Assembly (NCBI GenBank): GCA_040902885.1
Contig: JBBDWK010000037.1
Coordinates: 62,001 to 126,000, forward strand
Reading direction: 5' to 3'
Length of the DNA: 64,000 nucleotides
Source: JBBDWK01 sp040902885
Lineage (GTDB): Bacteria; Acidobacteriota; Terriglobia; Bryobacterales; Bryobacteraceae
This document shows, piece after piece, positions 41,251 to 50,583 of the stretch. The position numbers were made by a program, and so were the translations under genes. The notes below the pieces were generated by a model, which worked only from the letters and a program-made list of their open reading frames with translations, made no database searches and was not told where the DNA came from. Each line of letters begins with the position of its first letter. Positions within the stretch are counted from its first letter, which is position 1.

Positions 41251-41957
41251 TCAGTGGATGCAGCTACTCAGCCAGGGAAAGGAAGCGGACATAGAAGCGC
41301 TGCAGTCAGTGATAGCCGATACCGGACGCCTCTCGGTTACGTGCTCGATCCCATCAAGCAGCCACTGTGGTTTCCCTCTGAATTTCCAGAATCGGGATAG
41401 CACCACCTGGAGCGGTATGGTTTGCTGTATCCGAAGGACGCTTGCGGCTTGCGATACGCGCCGCACAGATTTGATCTGGCGCAGCATCTCTTCCTGCCGG
41501 ACGCGAACCAGCACCAACACCGCCGCAAACAAAATCAGCGCCAGCCAGTTCCACAACAGCACGGCCCACATCTCCGGCGGAAGCTGCATGGGCTGAGGGT
41601 GCTGCGTCCGCCACCAGCGGATGGAAAACCACACGATCGGCACATCGAAGAAGGCGAAGAGGGAATAAACGGCGGCAATCCTCCCTCTCTGATGCGGTTC
41701 GTCAATCGACCGCCGCAACAGAAGGTAACCTGCATAAAGCATCCAGCAGATGAGGGCCGAAGTGAGTCTGGCATCCCACGTCCACCAAATGCCGCCAGGA
41801 AGGCCGTCCACCAGGACGGTACGTGAAAGAACAGGATCCGGTAGATCGCGCCCTGCGCCTGTTCATCGGGCAGCGCCAGAAACATCACGTACAAATTCCG
41901 CAGAAGCAGAATGGCCGCGACGGCGCTCATCCCATAAATCAGCTTTTCGCGCATCAT
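41251..41957 (-). pseudogene. ccmC: Degraded ccmC (heme exporter CcmC) with internal deletion and frameshift
   Basis: Two frames on the minus strand together give a CcmC-type protein. From ATG 41957: REKLIYGMSAVAAILLL...RILFFHVPSWWTAFL (TM1 and the heme-associated HVP motif). In another frame ending at 41251: GGIWWTWDARLTSALICWML, then two more TM segments. WWTWD is the heme-binding tryptophan-rich motif. In complete CcmC about 55-60 residues, including one or more TM helices, separate HVP from WWTWD; here they are joined within a few codons and out of frame. A 60-residue tail past the normal end also looks abnormal. So ccmC is inactive here, or the assembly is collapsed. Confidence 0.75.
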
Positions 41958-42135
41958 CCTGGAGGATACAACACCGGCGGTCGAATCGCTCTTGCCCGCA
42001 TCGCGGGCCTCATTCTAATATAAAGACGTCTTGAGCGATTCCCGCTCGGCGCCGTTCCAAAGTAACACCAACCGGGCTGCGGCGGCGCTCGTACCCTGCC
42101 CACGAAGTAGACTGAATGAGAGAGGAATCACCTGA

Positions 42136-42762
42136 ATGCCGCAATCCGTCCTAGTCCCGATGGTGGTCGAGCAGACCTCGCGAGGGGAGCGTGCTTACGA
42201 TATCTACTCCCGTCTGCTGAAGGAAAACATTATCTTTTTGGGAACCCCGATAGACGACAACATCGCCAACCTGGTCATCGCTCAGCTTCTTTTTTTGGAG
42301 GCCGAAGACCCGGAACGAGATATCTCCATCTACATCAATTCGCCCGGCGGCTCCATCACCTCCGGAATGGCGATTTTCGACACCATGAGTTTCGTGAAGC
42401 CCGACATCGTGACCATCTGCGTCGGACAGGCCGCTTCGATGGCCGCCGTGCTGCTCGCCGCGGGCACCAAAGGCAAACGCTTCAGCCTGCCGAATTCGCG
42501 CATCATGATCCATCAGCCCTCCATGCAGGGCCTCGCCGGACAGGCCGCCGACATCGACATTTACGCCCGTGAGATTCTGCGCATGCGCGAAGCGCTCAAC
42601 CGGATTCTGGCGGACTCGACCGGCCAATCCATCGAGCGTGTCTCCCGGGACGTCGATCGCGACTACATTATGGGACCCGATCAGGCCGTCGAGTACGGGA
42701 TGATCGACCGCGTCATTTCCAGCCGCGAGCTCGCGCCCACGCCCGTGGCCCTCACTTCTTAA
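42136..42762 (+). CDS. clpP: ATP-dependent Clp protease proteolytic subunit ClpP
   Basis: A 208-aa serine peptidase that forms the tetradecameric chamber fed by ClpX or ClpA/C. Catalytic Ser101 in GQAASMAAVLLAAG, His126 in RIMIHQPSMQG, and Asp in the SRDVDRDYIM region (about 174) are all present; the N-terminal VVEQTSRGERAYDIYSRLLKENIIFLG is typical. No ClpX or trigger-factor gene is adjacent. The AGAGAGGAATC ribosome site precedes the ATG. Its TAA overlaps the ATG of the SDR gene (TAATG). Confidence 0.96.
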   Translation: MPQSVLVPMVVEQTSRGERAYDIYSRLLKENIIFLGTPIDDNIANLVIAQLLFLEAEDPERDISIYINSPGGSITSGMAIFDTMSFVKPDIVTICVGQAASMAAVLLAAGTKGKRFSLPNSRIMIHQPSMQGLAGQAADIDIYAREILRMREALNRILADSTGQSIERVSRDVDRDYIMGPDQAVEYGMIDRVISSRELAPTPVALTS

Positions 42763-43526
42763 TGCGGCTGCGGGATAAAGTTGCCGTCGTTACCGGCGCC
42801 GGGGCCGGAATCGGCGAGGCTATCGCTTTGCGCTTCGCCGAGGAAGGCGCCCGCCTCGTGCTGGCGGACATCGCCGAAGGTCCCGTGCGCTGCACTCTGG
42901 AAAAGGCGCAGCGCCTGGGGGCGAAGGCCGTTCTGGCGATTGGCGATGTCTCCCGGGATGAAGACGCCCGGCGCATCGCCGACACGGCGGCCGTTGCGTT
43001 CGGCCGCATCGATGTGCTGGTGAACAATGCGGCCGACTTCACGCAGATGAGCGTGGAGGCCGCCGAAGTCGCCGACTGGCAGCGGGTCCTCGGCGTGAAC
43101 GTGATCGGCCTCGCGCTGGTCGCCAAATATGCTATCCCGCACATGAAAGCCTCGGGCGGCGGCTCCATCGTCAACATCGGCTCCATGAGCGGGGTCATCG
43201 CTCAACCGGAGTTCGCGACTTACAACGCCAGCAAGGGGGCCGTCCTGACGCTCACCAAGTGCATGGCCCTGGACCTGGCGCCATTCAAGATTCGCGTCAA
43301 CTCCGTCTCGCCGGGCTGCATCCTCACGAGCGCCTCGCACCGCGAAATTCGGCGCCTGGGGCTCACGTTCGAAGAGTGGCGCGATCGCGTTGCGCCGCTG
43401 CACATGCTGAACCGGCTGGGCGAGCCGGTTGAAGTGGCCAACGCCGCGCTGTTTCTGGCATCGGAAGAGGCCGGTTTCATCACCGCCGCCAACCTGATGG
43501 TGGACGGCGGCTACACCGGCCGCTGA
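42762..43526 (+). CDS. Short-chain dehydrogenase/reductase
   Basis: A 254-aa classical SDR. Cofactor motif VVTGAGAGIGEAIALRFAEEG (TGxxxGxG, about residues 9-29), NNAADF (about 87), catalytic Ser in IVNIGSMSG (about 140), YNASKG (Tyr/Lys, about 155), and the C-terminal ANLMVDGGYTGR. Closest in feel to glucose or 3-oxoacyl-type dehydrogenases; substrate unknown. Translationally coupled to clpP by TAATG, though no functional link is known. Ends 16 nt inside the convergent glcF. Confidence 0.88.
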   Translation: MRLRDKVAVVTGAGAGIGEAIALRFAEEGARLVLADIAEGPVRCTLEKAQRLGAKAVLAIGDVSRDEDARRIADTAAVAFGRIDVLVNNAADFTQMSVEAAEVADWQRVLGVNVIGLALVAKYAIPHMKASGGGSIVNIGSMSGVIAQPEFATYNASKGAVLTLTKCMALDLAPFKIRVNSVSPGCILTSASHREIRRLGLTFEEWRDRVAPLHMLNRLGEPVEVANAALFLASEEAGFITAANLMVDGGYTGR

Positions 43527-44809
43527 TAATTCCGGTACGCTTCGTCGAGAATCTCCACCACGTGCGCCACCCGCTGGCCATTGCCGTGAATTCGCGCGCC
43601 GGCTTGCAGTTGCAGCATGCAACCCGGATTCGCGGTGACGATCACATCGGCGCCGGTGCGGTTGACGTTCTCCATCTTTTTCGAAAGAACCGCCATCGCC
43701 ATATCGTTCTGCAGCACGTTGTAGATGCCCGCGCTGCCGCAGCAGATGTCGGCCAGCGGCATTTCCCGGAAGGTCAATCCGGGCACCGCCTGCAACAGCT
43801 TGCGTGGAGGAACGCGCACGCGCTGCCCGTGAGCGAGGTGGCAGGAGTCCTGATACGTGGCAGTGATCTCGACCGGCCCCATGTTCCGGTTCAGCTCGAT
43901 GGAAGCCAGGAACTCGTTGACGTCCTTCATCAGCTCCGTGAAGCGCGCCGCCTTCGCCGCGTACTCCGCGTCGTGCTCCAATAACTCGCCGTACTCTTTC
44001 AGCGTGGACCCGCAGCCGGCGGCATTGGTGAGAATGGCGTCGTATTCGCCTCTCAACACGGCGTCGATATTCCGGCGCGCCAGTTTGCGCGCTTCATCGC
44101 GAATGCCCGCGTGTACGTGCAGCGCGCCGCAGCAGCCCTGGCCTTCCGGGATCACGACTTCACAGCCGTTCTTTTGCAGCACGCGGACCGTGGCTTCGTT
44201 CAGACGCGCGAAGGAGACGTTGGCGATGCAGCCCGCCATGAACGCCACACGGTACTGGCGCCGGCCCTCCGCCGGAAAGGTCTTTCCAATCTTTCCAAAG
44301 AAGAAGGGTGGCTCCGCGGGCGGCGAGAGCGCCTCCAAACTTCCCATCTCTCCCAGGAATTTGAGCAGGCCCGAAGAGCGCGCCAGCTTCTGCAATCCGC
44401 TGGCCTGATACAGGTACAACATGCCGCCGAGTACGCTCATCGAAAAAGGCGACTGCAACAGATGCCCGAAGACCAGCTTGCGCACGAAGCGCGCCGTGGA
44501 GGTGCGCTCGGTCCGGCTCTCGATGTCGGATCGCGCCGCCTCCACCAGCCGCCCATAAGGCACGCCGGAAGGGCACGCGGTCTCGCAGGCGCGGCAAGCC
44601 AGGCAAAGCTCGATATGTTCCACGTAGGACGGCGTAATGGGCGCGCCGTTCTGCACCTGAATCATCTGATAAATGCGCCCGCGCGGCGAGTCCATCTCCA
44701 CGCCCAGCTCCCGGTACGTGGGACAGGCGTTCAGGCACAGGCCGCAGTGTACGCAGCGGTCGAGATCGGCCTGTTGCGGGCGGTCAGATACGGCAGTAGA
44801 GTCGGTCAC
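43511..44809 (-). CDS. glcF: Glycolate oxidase iron-sulfur subunit GlcF
   Basis: A 432-aa protein. N-terminal 2[4Fe-4S] ferredoxin motifs CVHCGLCLNACPTYRELG (about 17) and CLACRACETACPSGVPYG (about 70), followed by two CCG domains with GCCGALHVHAG (about 224) and DICCGSAGIYN (about 355), exactly the GlcF/GlpC pattern. It passes electrons from glycolate or other 2-hydroxyacid oxidation to the membrane. Start ATG 44809 overlaps the end of glcE by 26 nt. The catalytic GlcD subunit is not adjacent. Confidence 0.9.
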   Translation of the reverse strand: MTDSTAVSDRPQQADLDRCVHCGLCLNACPTYRELGVEMDSPRGRIYQMIQVQNGAPITPSYVEHIELCLACRACETACPSGVPYGRLVEAARSDIESRTERTSTARFVRKLVFGHLLQSPFSMSVLGGMLYLYQASGLQKLARSSGLLKFLGEMGSLEALSPPAEPPFFFGKIGKTFPAEGRRQYRVAFMAGCIANVSFARLNEATVRVLQKNGCEVVIPEGQGCCGALHVHAGIRDEARKLARRNIDAVLRGEYDAILTNAAGCGSTLKEYGELLEHDAEYAAKAARFTELMKDVNEFLASIELNRNMGPVEITATYQDSCHLAHGQRVRVPPRKLLQAVPGLTFREMPLADICCGSAGIYNVLQNDMAMAVLSKKMENVNRTGADVIVTANPGCMLQLQAGARIHGNGQRVAHVVEILDEAYRNYQRPV

Positions 44810-45947
44810 GGTTTAGGAGCCCATGGGGGTCGAACATGCGTTTGACCCGTTTCATCAGTTCGAAGTCGTTATTGGCGGAGCCCTGCGGCGTGGGCCACAT
44901 TTCAAGCGAAGCCGTCCGATTTTCCGGAGCGGACTCCATTATAGCTTTCCAGCCCCCCGCGGCGTGCGCGGCGAGCCACTGGGAGGCCTCTTCACAGCGG
45001 GCGAAGCAGGCGTAGCCGACCCCCGACCCCGCGCGGAGAACGGCCGGCTTCGGCAGCCTTTCCATCATTTCTTTGGATTGCGTCAAGACCGCCGATACCC
45101 GGACCACGGCCCCGTCGTCGTGCCGCGCCAGGAACCGCGGCGTAAATTCGCGAATGCCTTGCCAAAAATCGGACTCGTCGTCGCCTTCCAGGACGCTCAG
45201 GTCTCCCATGGCGCCCAGCTCGCGCTGGTAGCGCTCTACAACGGCCGCGTTGCCGCCGGCCCGAATCGCGAGCATGAGGCCCTGCTCATCGGCATGGATC
45301 AGATCGATCGCCGCGGGCTGCAGGACGCTTTTCAAGATGGCGTCGCGAATGTCGAAGGCGGCGTCGAGCGAGTTGAAGCGCAACAAGAACGTTCGCTCCT
45401 CGGCGGGCATTGGCATCAGTTTGAAGTTCACCACGGCCATCGCGGCCAGCGTGCCGAACGACCCGATCATGAGCTTACCCATATCCAGGCCCGCGACGTT
45501 CTTCACCACCGTCCCGCCCGATTGCACCAACTTGCCTTCGAGCGTGGCGAACTTCATTCCGATCACGAGGTCGCGGGCGGTTCCATAGAGCCGCCTGCGC
45601 GGGCCGCTCGAGTTGGCCGCCAGAACACCGCCCACGGTCGCCTGTTCCGCAAAGGGAGGGTCCAGCGGGACCATCTGCCGATTGCCTGCCAGCAGCGCGG
45701 TGAGATCTCGCCATGGCAGCCCGGCCTCGACGCTGATGGTCAAGTCCTGCGGCTCGTACTGCAACACTCTCCTGAGACCGGTGGTGGAAATGCAGACATC
45801 GGAGGAGGGCACCGGCCCGGCCATGCGATTCTTGGAACCGCTTCCGATGAGGGTAATGGTCAGCCCGCGGGATCGTGCCTCCGCCAGACAACTCGCCATC
45901 TCCTCCGGGGTTTGGGGCGTGAAAACACTCATGAGGTAATCAGCCAT
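44784..45947 (-). CDS. glcE: Glycolate oxidase FAD-binding subunit GlcE
   Basis: A 387-aa FAD_binding_4 protein. Residues about 10-180 form the PCMH FAD domain with LIGSGSKNRMAG (about 33), EPQDLTISVEAGLPW (about 65), and the flavin-contacting ATVGGVLAANSSGPRRRLYG (about 103); C-terminal part as GlcE with MFDPHGLLNRDRL. Together with GlcD and GlcF it oxidises glycolate to glyoxylate. Start could be ATG 45947 or, more typically, ATG 45932 (MSVFTPQT). Only a few nt separate it from the truncated ADOP permease, where glcD might be expected. Confidence 0.85.
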   Translation of the reverse strand: MADYLMSVFTPQTPEEMASCLAEARSRGLTITLIGSGSKNRMAGPVPSSDVCISTTGLRRVLQYEPQDLTISVEAGLPWRDLTALLAGNRQMVPLDPPFAEQATVGGVLAANSSGPRRRLYGTARDLVIGMKFATLEGKLVQSGGTVVKNVAGLDMGKLMIGSFGTLAAMAVVNFKLMPMPAEERTFLLRFNSLDAAFDIRDAILKSVLQPAAIDLIHADEQGLMLAIRAGGNAAVVERYQRELGAMGDLSVLEGDDESDFWQGIREFTPRFLARHDDGAVVRVSAVLTQSKEMMERLPKPAVLRAGSGVGYACFARCEEASQWLAAHAAGGWKAIMESAPENRTASLEMWPTPQGSANNDFELMKRVKRMFDPHGLLNRDRLYCRI

Positions 45948-45953
45948 TCTACT

Positions 45954-47360
45954 GGAGCGGCGGGTCTCATACTGGCGCCCTGGTCCGTGCGCGCCCTGTT
46001 GCAGCTCTTCCCGCGCTCGGACGTAACGTTCTATCTCGACACGTCAATCGACGCTGGAGTGCTGGCCTTCACCGCCGCCGTGTCCGTGCTCACCGGCCTC
46101 CTCTTCGGCCTTGCTCCGGCGCTTCAGGCGCGCAAAACGAATCTGGTTGACAGCCTCAAGGCCGGGACGCAGGCTCCTTCCGGACTGGCTAACATCTGGG
46201 GTCAAGGCCTCATCACCGGCCAGGTTGCGCTTTCCGTAGTGGCCCTCGTCGCGGCGGCCCTATTCGTCCGCACGTTGTCGAACCTCCGGGCCGAGGACGC
46301 CGGCTTCTCCCGCGATCATCTGTTGCTCGCCAGCCTCGACCCTTCTTCCAAAGGCTGGAGGGGCGCTCAGATTGCGGATTTCTACCGCCGTCTGCTGGAG
46401 CGTGTGGAGACGCTGCCCGAAGCGCGCGGCGCCAGTCTGGCCCGCGTTCGGGTTCTGGCCGGAGTGGGCGTGTCGGATCAGGTCGCGATTCGGGGCTATC
46501 AGCCGGTTCCCCAGGAGAATATGAACGTCCTGCTCAACGCCGTCAGCCCCGGCTACTTCGCAACCCTGGGCATTCCGCTGAAGGCTGGACGCGATTTCGC
46601 GTTGACGGATCGTCTCGATTCGCCCGGCGTAGCCATTGTCAACGAAGCCTTCGTCAAGCGCTTCTTCCCGAATGAAAACCCTCTTGGCCGTAAGGTCAGC
46701 GTCGGCAACCCGGGCGATCTGGACATCGTCGGCGTCGTGCGGGACTCCAAGTATGGCGGCCTGGATCATCCCATCGATAGCACGGTTTATATCTCCGTCT
46801 TCCAGCGGCCGGACGCGGCCTGGCGATCCACCCTGCACATCCGCTTCCGGGGCGATACGTCCGTGACGACCGCGTCGGTCCAGGCGCTGATGCGTTCCAT
46901 CGAACCCGACCTCCCGCTGTTCGCCGTGCGGACCATGGAGGCCGAAGTCGATAACCTCCTGTCGCGCGAACGCATGATGGCCCTGCTCTCGGCCCTGTTC
47001 GGCGCGCTGGCCCTGCTGATCGCGGCCATTGGCATTTACGGCGTGCTGACCTTCGCGATACTGCGGCGCACCAAGGAAATCGGCATCCGCATGGCTCTGG
47101 GAGCGCGGCCGGGGCAGATGGTGGGGCAGGTGGTGATGGAATCGCTCCGACCTGTCGCACTCGGTCTTGTATTGGGCGCGGCCGCCGCACTGGCGGTGGG
47201 AAGGCTCAGCGCGGGCCTGCTCTTCGGAGTTTCCGAACGCGATCCAGCCGCCTTTACGCTCGCGGCGGTAACCCTGCTGGCCGCGGCCCTCTTGGCCGCA
47301 TACCTGCCCGCGCGCCGGGCCGCTAAGACGGACCCCATGATCGCGCTACGGCAGGAGTAG
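45954..47360 (+). pseudogene. 5'-truncated ADOP-type (MacB/FtsX) permease
   Basis: Homology begins abruptly at GAAGLILAPWSVRALLQL (45954) and runs to the stop at 47360, giving about 468 residues that match the C-terminal half of acidobacterial duplicated orphan permeases: a TM pair, a second periplasmic MacB domain (about 80-290) and three TM helices ending KTDPMIALRQE. The N-terminal MacB half of about 400 residues and any start codon are missing. The open frame continues upstream only as antisense to glcE. Truncation falls within 10 nt of the glcE start, so a rearrangement joined these loci. The complete paralogue at 47858 shows what is lost. Confidence 0.82.
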
Positions 47361-47365
47361 GAACG
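47325..47365 (+). repeat. 41-bp direct repeat, copy 1 (3' end of truncated permease gene)
   Basis: 39 of 41 bases identical to 50459-50499. Codes the C-terminal KTDP.IALRQE and includes the stop plus GAACG beyond it, which suggests duplication rather than selection on protein alone. Confidence 0.75.
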
Positions 47366-47473
47366 AATCGCGCGAACAGGTATCGAGCACTACGCGATCA
47401 GGCAGCCCGAACGACTCCCCCTCGAATACCGGGCACGATCGCGGCTCTTATCAGCCGTTACATTCCAACCTTA

Positions 47474-47506
47474 TTGACATCGTGGCCGCAGATAACCGAA
47501 TATATA
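47474..47506 (+). promoter_or_regulatory. Candidate promoter of the PadR/ADOP operon
   Basis: A perfect -35 TTGACA (47474-47479) and a TATATA (47501-47506), 7 nt before the ATG at 47514. The 21-nt spacing is too long for an ordinary promoter, so the site may need a regulator to bend DNA, or TATATA may be part of a PadR operator. Confidence 0.3.
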
Positions 47507-47513
47507 GCTGTCG

Positions 47514-47861
47514 ATGGCCGACATGTCGAGACCACAAAGCGAAGTTCCCCATGGAACCCTCGATCTCCTCATCCTGAAGACTCTGGAGGCGATGGGGACG
47601 ATGCACGGCTACGGCATCGCCCGGCGGATCGAGCAGGTTTCCGGCGATGCGTTGCAATTGAGCCAAGGCTCCGTCCATCCTGCTCTTATTCGCCTTGGGC
47701 AGGAAGGCTGGATTCGCACGGATTGGGGGATTTCCGAGACGAATCGGAAGGTCAAATTCTATTCGCTGACCAAGGCCGGGCGGAAGCAACTGCGCGTCGA
47801 AGTGGCTAATTGGGAGAAGGCAACCGCTCTGGTGGCCCGCTTCCTGGAGGCGTCGTCGTGA
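47514..47861 (+). CDS. PadR-family transcriptional regulator
   Basis: A 115-aa winged-helix protein: VPHGTLDLLILKTLEAMGTMHGYGIARRIE (about 11-40) is the PadR N-terminus, LSQGSVHPALIRLGQEGWI the recognition region, and SETNRKVKFYSLTKAGRKQL the wing. Compact PadR proteins preceding ADOP permeases are common in acidobacteria and presumably regulate them. Start could also be ATG 47523 (MSRPQ). Its stop overlaps the GTG of the permease gene (GTGA). Confidence 0.9.
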   Translation: MADMSRPQSEVPHGTLDLLILKTLEAMGTMHGYGIARRIEQVSGDALQLSQGSVHPALIRLGQEGWIRTDWGISETNRKVKFYSLTKAGRKQLRVEVANWEKATALVARFLEASS

Positions 47862-50494
47862 CCCTTCGGCGTGCCGCGGCCGGACTGCTGGCGCTGATGC
47901 GGAAACGCCATCTCGATCGGGAACTGGAAGACGAGGTTCTCGCCCACCTCGAGCTGGCCGAAAGAGATGCGATGGCGAGAGGCCTGTCGGCACAAGACGC
48001 CCGTCTGGCCGCCCGCCGCCGCTTTGGAGGAATCGAGCAAATGAAGGAAGAGCATCGCGACCAGCGCAGTCTTCAATGGATCGAAATGCTGCTGAGAGAC
48101 TTTTGTTACGGGTTTGCGTCGCTCCGGCGGGATCCCGGCTTCGCCGTCGTTGCCGCCGGAGTGCTGGCGCTCGGCATTGGCGCGAACACGGCAATGTTCA
48201 GTTTGATCGATGGCCTGTTCCTGAAGCCTCTCCCTTTCTCTGAGGCGGAGCGCATCGTGCGGGTATCGGAAGCGCCCACTCCGACGACGCGCAATGACAC
48301 CACCACCCTCACGTTCCTGGATTGGAAGAAGAAGGAGACAGTTTTCGAGGCGCTGTCGGTGGAGTATCGTATCAGAGCCGCGGCAACAACCGATGGTGAG
48401 CCGACGCGTGTTTCGGGCAAACTCGTCTCTGCCGATTACTTCAAAGTGTTTGGCGTGCACACCCAAATCGGGCGCACATTCGCACCAGGGGAGGATCAGC
48501 CGGGCTCGGTGCCCGTCGTGGTAGTCAGTCACGGGCTTTGGCAAGCCCGATTCGGCGGCGATCCCGACATTCTGAACCGCGAGCTGGTTCTCGACGGTGA
48601 ACGGCACAAGGTTATCGGCGTCTTGCCCCCGGGCAGCTTCGACCGGGATGCGGCTGCCTTCTGGAAACCGCTGGTCTTCGCAGCGGATCAGACGAATCGT
48701 GGTGCACACTGGCTTGCCGTTGTCGGGCGGCTGCGCCCCGGCGTGAGCCTGGAGCAAGCGCGGGCCAGGATGCTCGCCTTAAGAGCGAGTCTTGCGAATG
48801 TCATGCCGGCATGGAAGAAGGCCTGGAGCTTCGCCGTCGATCCTTTCGCCGAACAACTCGTCGGTGACACTCTGCGCCGCTCGATTTTTCTGGCGTTCGG
48901 AGCGGCTCTCATGGTGCTGCTGATCGCATGCGCAAACGTAGCAAACCTGCTGCTGGCCAAAGGAGCCGCGCGTCGCAAAGAGATGGCGGTCAGAACCGCT
49001 TTGGGAGCGAGTCGCGGCCGTTTGATCCGGCAATTACTTGCCGAAAGTCTGGTCTTGTGTCTTCTGGGAGGCACGGCAGGCGTCACGTTCGCCTGGTGGC
49101 TGATTCATGCCGCAGTCCCACTGCTGGCGCCATCCCTGCCGTTTACCGCTGAGGTCAGGTTGGATCTCCGGGTACTGGCCTTCGCCGCGGCGGCCGCTAT
49201 GACCGTCTCGCTACTCGTTGGACTTCTTCCGGCTTTGCAGAACTCATTCGGCAATCTCACGCAGTCCTTGAACCATGCGGCGCGCGGATCGTCGGGTTCG
49301 AGCGCAGTCTTGCGCCGAATCATCGTCACTAGTGAAGTAGCGATTTCTCTCGTGCTAATTTGTGGCGCGTTGCTCCTGTTCAAGAGCTTGGTTAACCTTC
49401 AGGCAGTCGATGCCGGCATACGAATAGCGAACGTGATCACCATGTCGGTCGACCTTCCGCTAACGGCATACCCGGAACCCGAGAACGCTGCCCGGTTCTA
49501 TCGCGCTGTCGTTCAGCGGCTCGAATTCGTGCCCGGAGTCGAGCAGGCGTCAGTGTCGCAGGATGTGCCCCTTGAAGGTGTACGGGGAGGGGAGTTGATC
49601 GGGTTGCCTGGGTTCAGCGAGCCGCTTATCGTCCGTTTCAAGCGCGTCGATCCGTGGTATTTCGACGCGCTGGACATTCCCCTCGACTCCGGCCGCGGGA
49701 TAGCAAATCAGGACCGCGCCGGCGCTCCCCGAGTCATGGTCATCAACAAGGAGTTGGCCCGGCACTTGTCAACCAAATTCGGGATGTCCAATCCTATTGG
49801 TCAGGCCGTCCGCATTAGCTGTCCCGGCTACGGGAAGAAGAATGGGGTCATGCCGGCCGTGCAGATCGTTGGCATCATTCGCAACGAACGCACCAGCGAT
49901 CTCCATGCACCGGACGAGATGGTCGTCTACGTGCCTTTGGCCCAGGTCCCGCGCCAGGACGTTCAAATAATCGTTCGCACCCATAGCGACCCATTCGCGG
50001 CGATTTCCGGCATTCGCGAAGCAGTGCGGCAAATCGATCCCAACCTGCCTCTGGCAGACATCCGTACGATGGAAGAAGTCAGGCAGCGCAACCTGTCCTG
50101 GGCTAAACAACCGACCTGGGTCATTGGAGCTTTCGCCGGTGTTGCCGCACTATTGGCCGCGCTGGGCTTGTATGGCGTTGTTTCTCATGCGGTGACGCAG
50201 CAGCGCCGTGAAATTGGAATCCGCATGGCCCTTGGCGCTCGACCACGGGAGGTCCTCTTACACGTCCTGCGAAACACATTGTCGATGGTCGTCGTGGGAC
50301 TTGCGATCGGCCTTGCTGGCGTTTTTGCACTGGCGAGAGTCATGAAGGGTATGCTGTTCCAGGTGTCCGCACTGGACCCCCTCGCCCTCACCGTCGCTTG
50401 CATCTCAATGACCTTGATCGGCCTGATCGCAGGGTTTCTTCCCGCCAGGCGCGCAGCGAAGACGGACCCCGTGATCGCGCTACGGCAGGAATAG
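47858..50494 (+). CDS. ADOP-type (MacB/FtsX) permease
   Basis: An 878-aa inner-membrane protein with an N-terminal cytoplasmic region (about 1-85, LDRELEDEVLAHLELAERDA) typical of acidobacterial duplicated orphan permeases, then two repeats of MacB periplasmic domain plus FtsX TM cluster: TM near 105, periplasmic domain about 130-320, TMs about 345-455, TM about 500, second periplasmic domain about 530-730, TMs about 760-870. No ATPase gene is adjacent, hence 'orphan'. Start GTG 47858 is coupled to padR by GTGA. Presumed role: export or mechanotransmission with an unlinked ATPase; the substrate is unknown. The C-terminus KTDPVIALRQE is the family ending. Confidence 0.9.
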   Translation: MTLRRAAAGLLALMRKRHLDRELEDEVLAHLELAERDAMARGLSAQDARLAARRRFGGIEQMKEEHRDQRSLQWIEMLLRDFCYGFASLRRDPGFAVVAAGVLALGIGANTAMFSLIDGLFLKPLPFSEAERIVRVSEAPTPTTRNDTTTLTFLDWKKKETVFEALSVEYRIRAAATTDGEPTRVSGKLVSADYFKVFGVHTQIGRTFAPGEDQPGSVPVVVVSHGLWQARFGGDPDILNRELVLDGERHKVIGVLPPGSFDRDAAAFWKPLVFAADQTNRGAHWLAVVGRLRPGVSLEQARARMLALRASLANVMPAWKKAWSFAVDPFAEQLVGDTLRRSIFLAFGAALMVLLIACANVANLLLAKGAARRKEMAVRTALGASRGRLIRQLLAESLVLCLLGGTAGVTFAWWLIHAAVPLLAPSLPFTAEVRLDLRVLAFAAAAAMTVSLLVGLLPALQNSFGNLTQSLNHAARGSSGSSAVLRRIIVTSEVAISLVLICGALLLFKSLVNLQAVDAGIRIANVITMSVDLPLTAYPEPENAARFYRAVVQRLEFVPGVEQASVSQDVPLEGVRGGELIGLPGFSEPLIVRFKRVDPWYFDALDIPLDSGRGIANQDRAGAPRVMVINKELARHLSTKFGMSNPIGQAVRISCPGYGKKNGVMPAVQIVGIIRNERTSDLHAPDEMVVYVPLAQVPRQDVQIIVRTHSDPFAAISGIREAVRQIDPNLPLADIRTMEEVRQRNLSWAKQPTWVIGAFAGVAALLAALGLYGVVSHAVTQQRREIGIRMALGARPREVLLHVLRNTLSMVVVGLAIGLAGVFALARVMKGMLFQVSALDPLALTVACISMTLIGLIAGFLPARRAAKTDPVIALRQE

Positions 50495-50499
50495 GAACG
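50459..50499 (+). repeat. 41-bp direct repeat, copy 2 (3' end of complete permease gene)
   Basis: Matches 47325-47365 with two differences; spans the last codons, the TAG stop and GAACG. Confidence 0.75.
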
Positions 50500-50583
50500 C
50501 CTTCCGGAAGCGCCGTTTCAGGGGCGAGATCGCCGTGGTGACTGGAACGCAGGCTTATCAGAGTTCGACTGCCCTGCAACTGA

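Noticed and set aside
41958..42135. tRNA or riboswitch between ccmC remnant and clpP
   Set aside because: No cloverleaf or recognisable aptamer core; only the ribosome site of clpP is apparent.
44823..45950. Plus-strand open frame preceding the truncated permease
   Set aside because: It is antisense to glcE and gives no permease-like sequence; real homology begins only at 45954.
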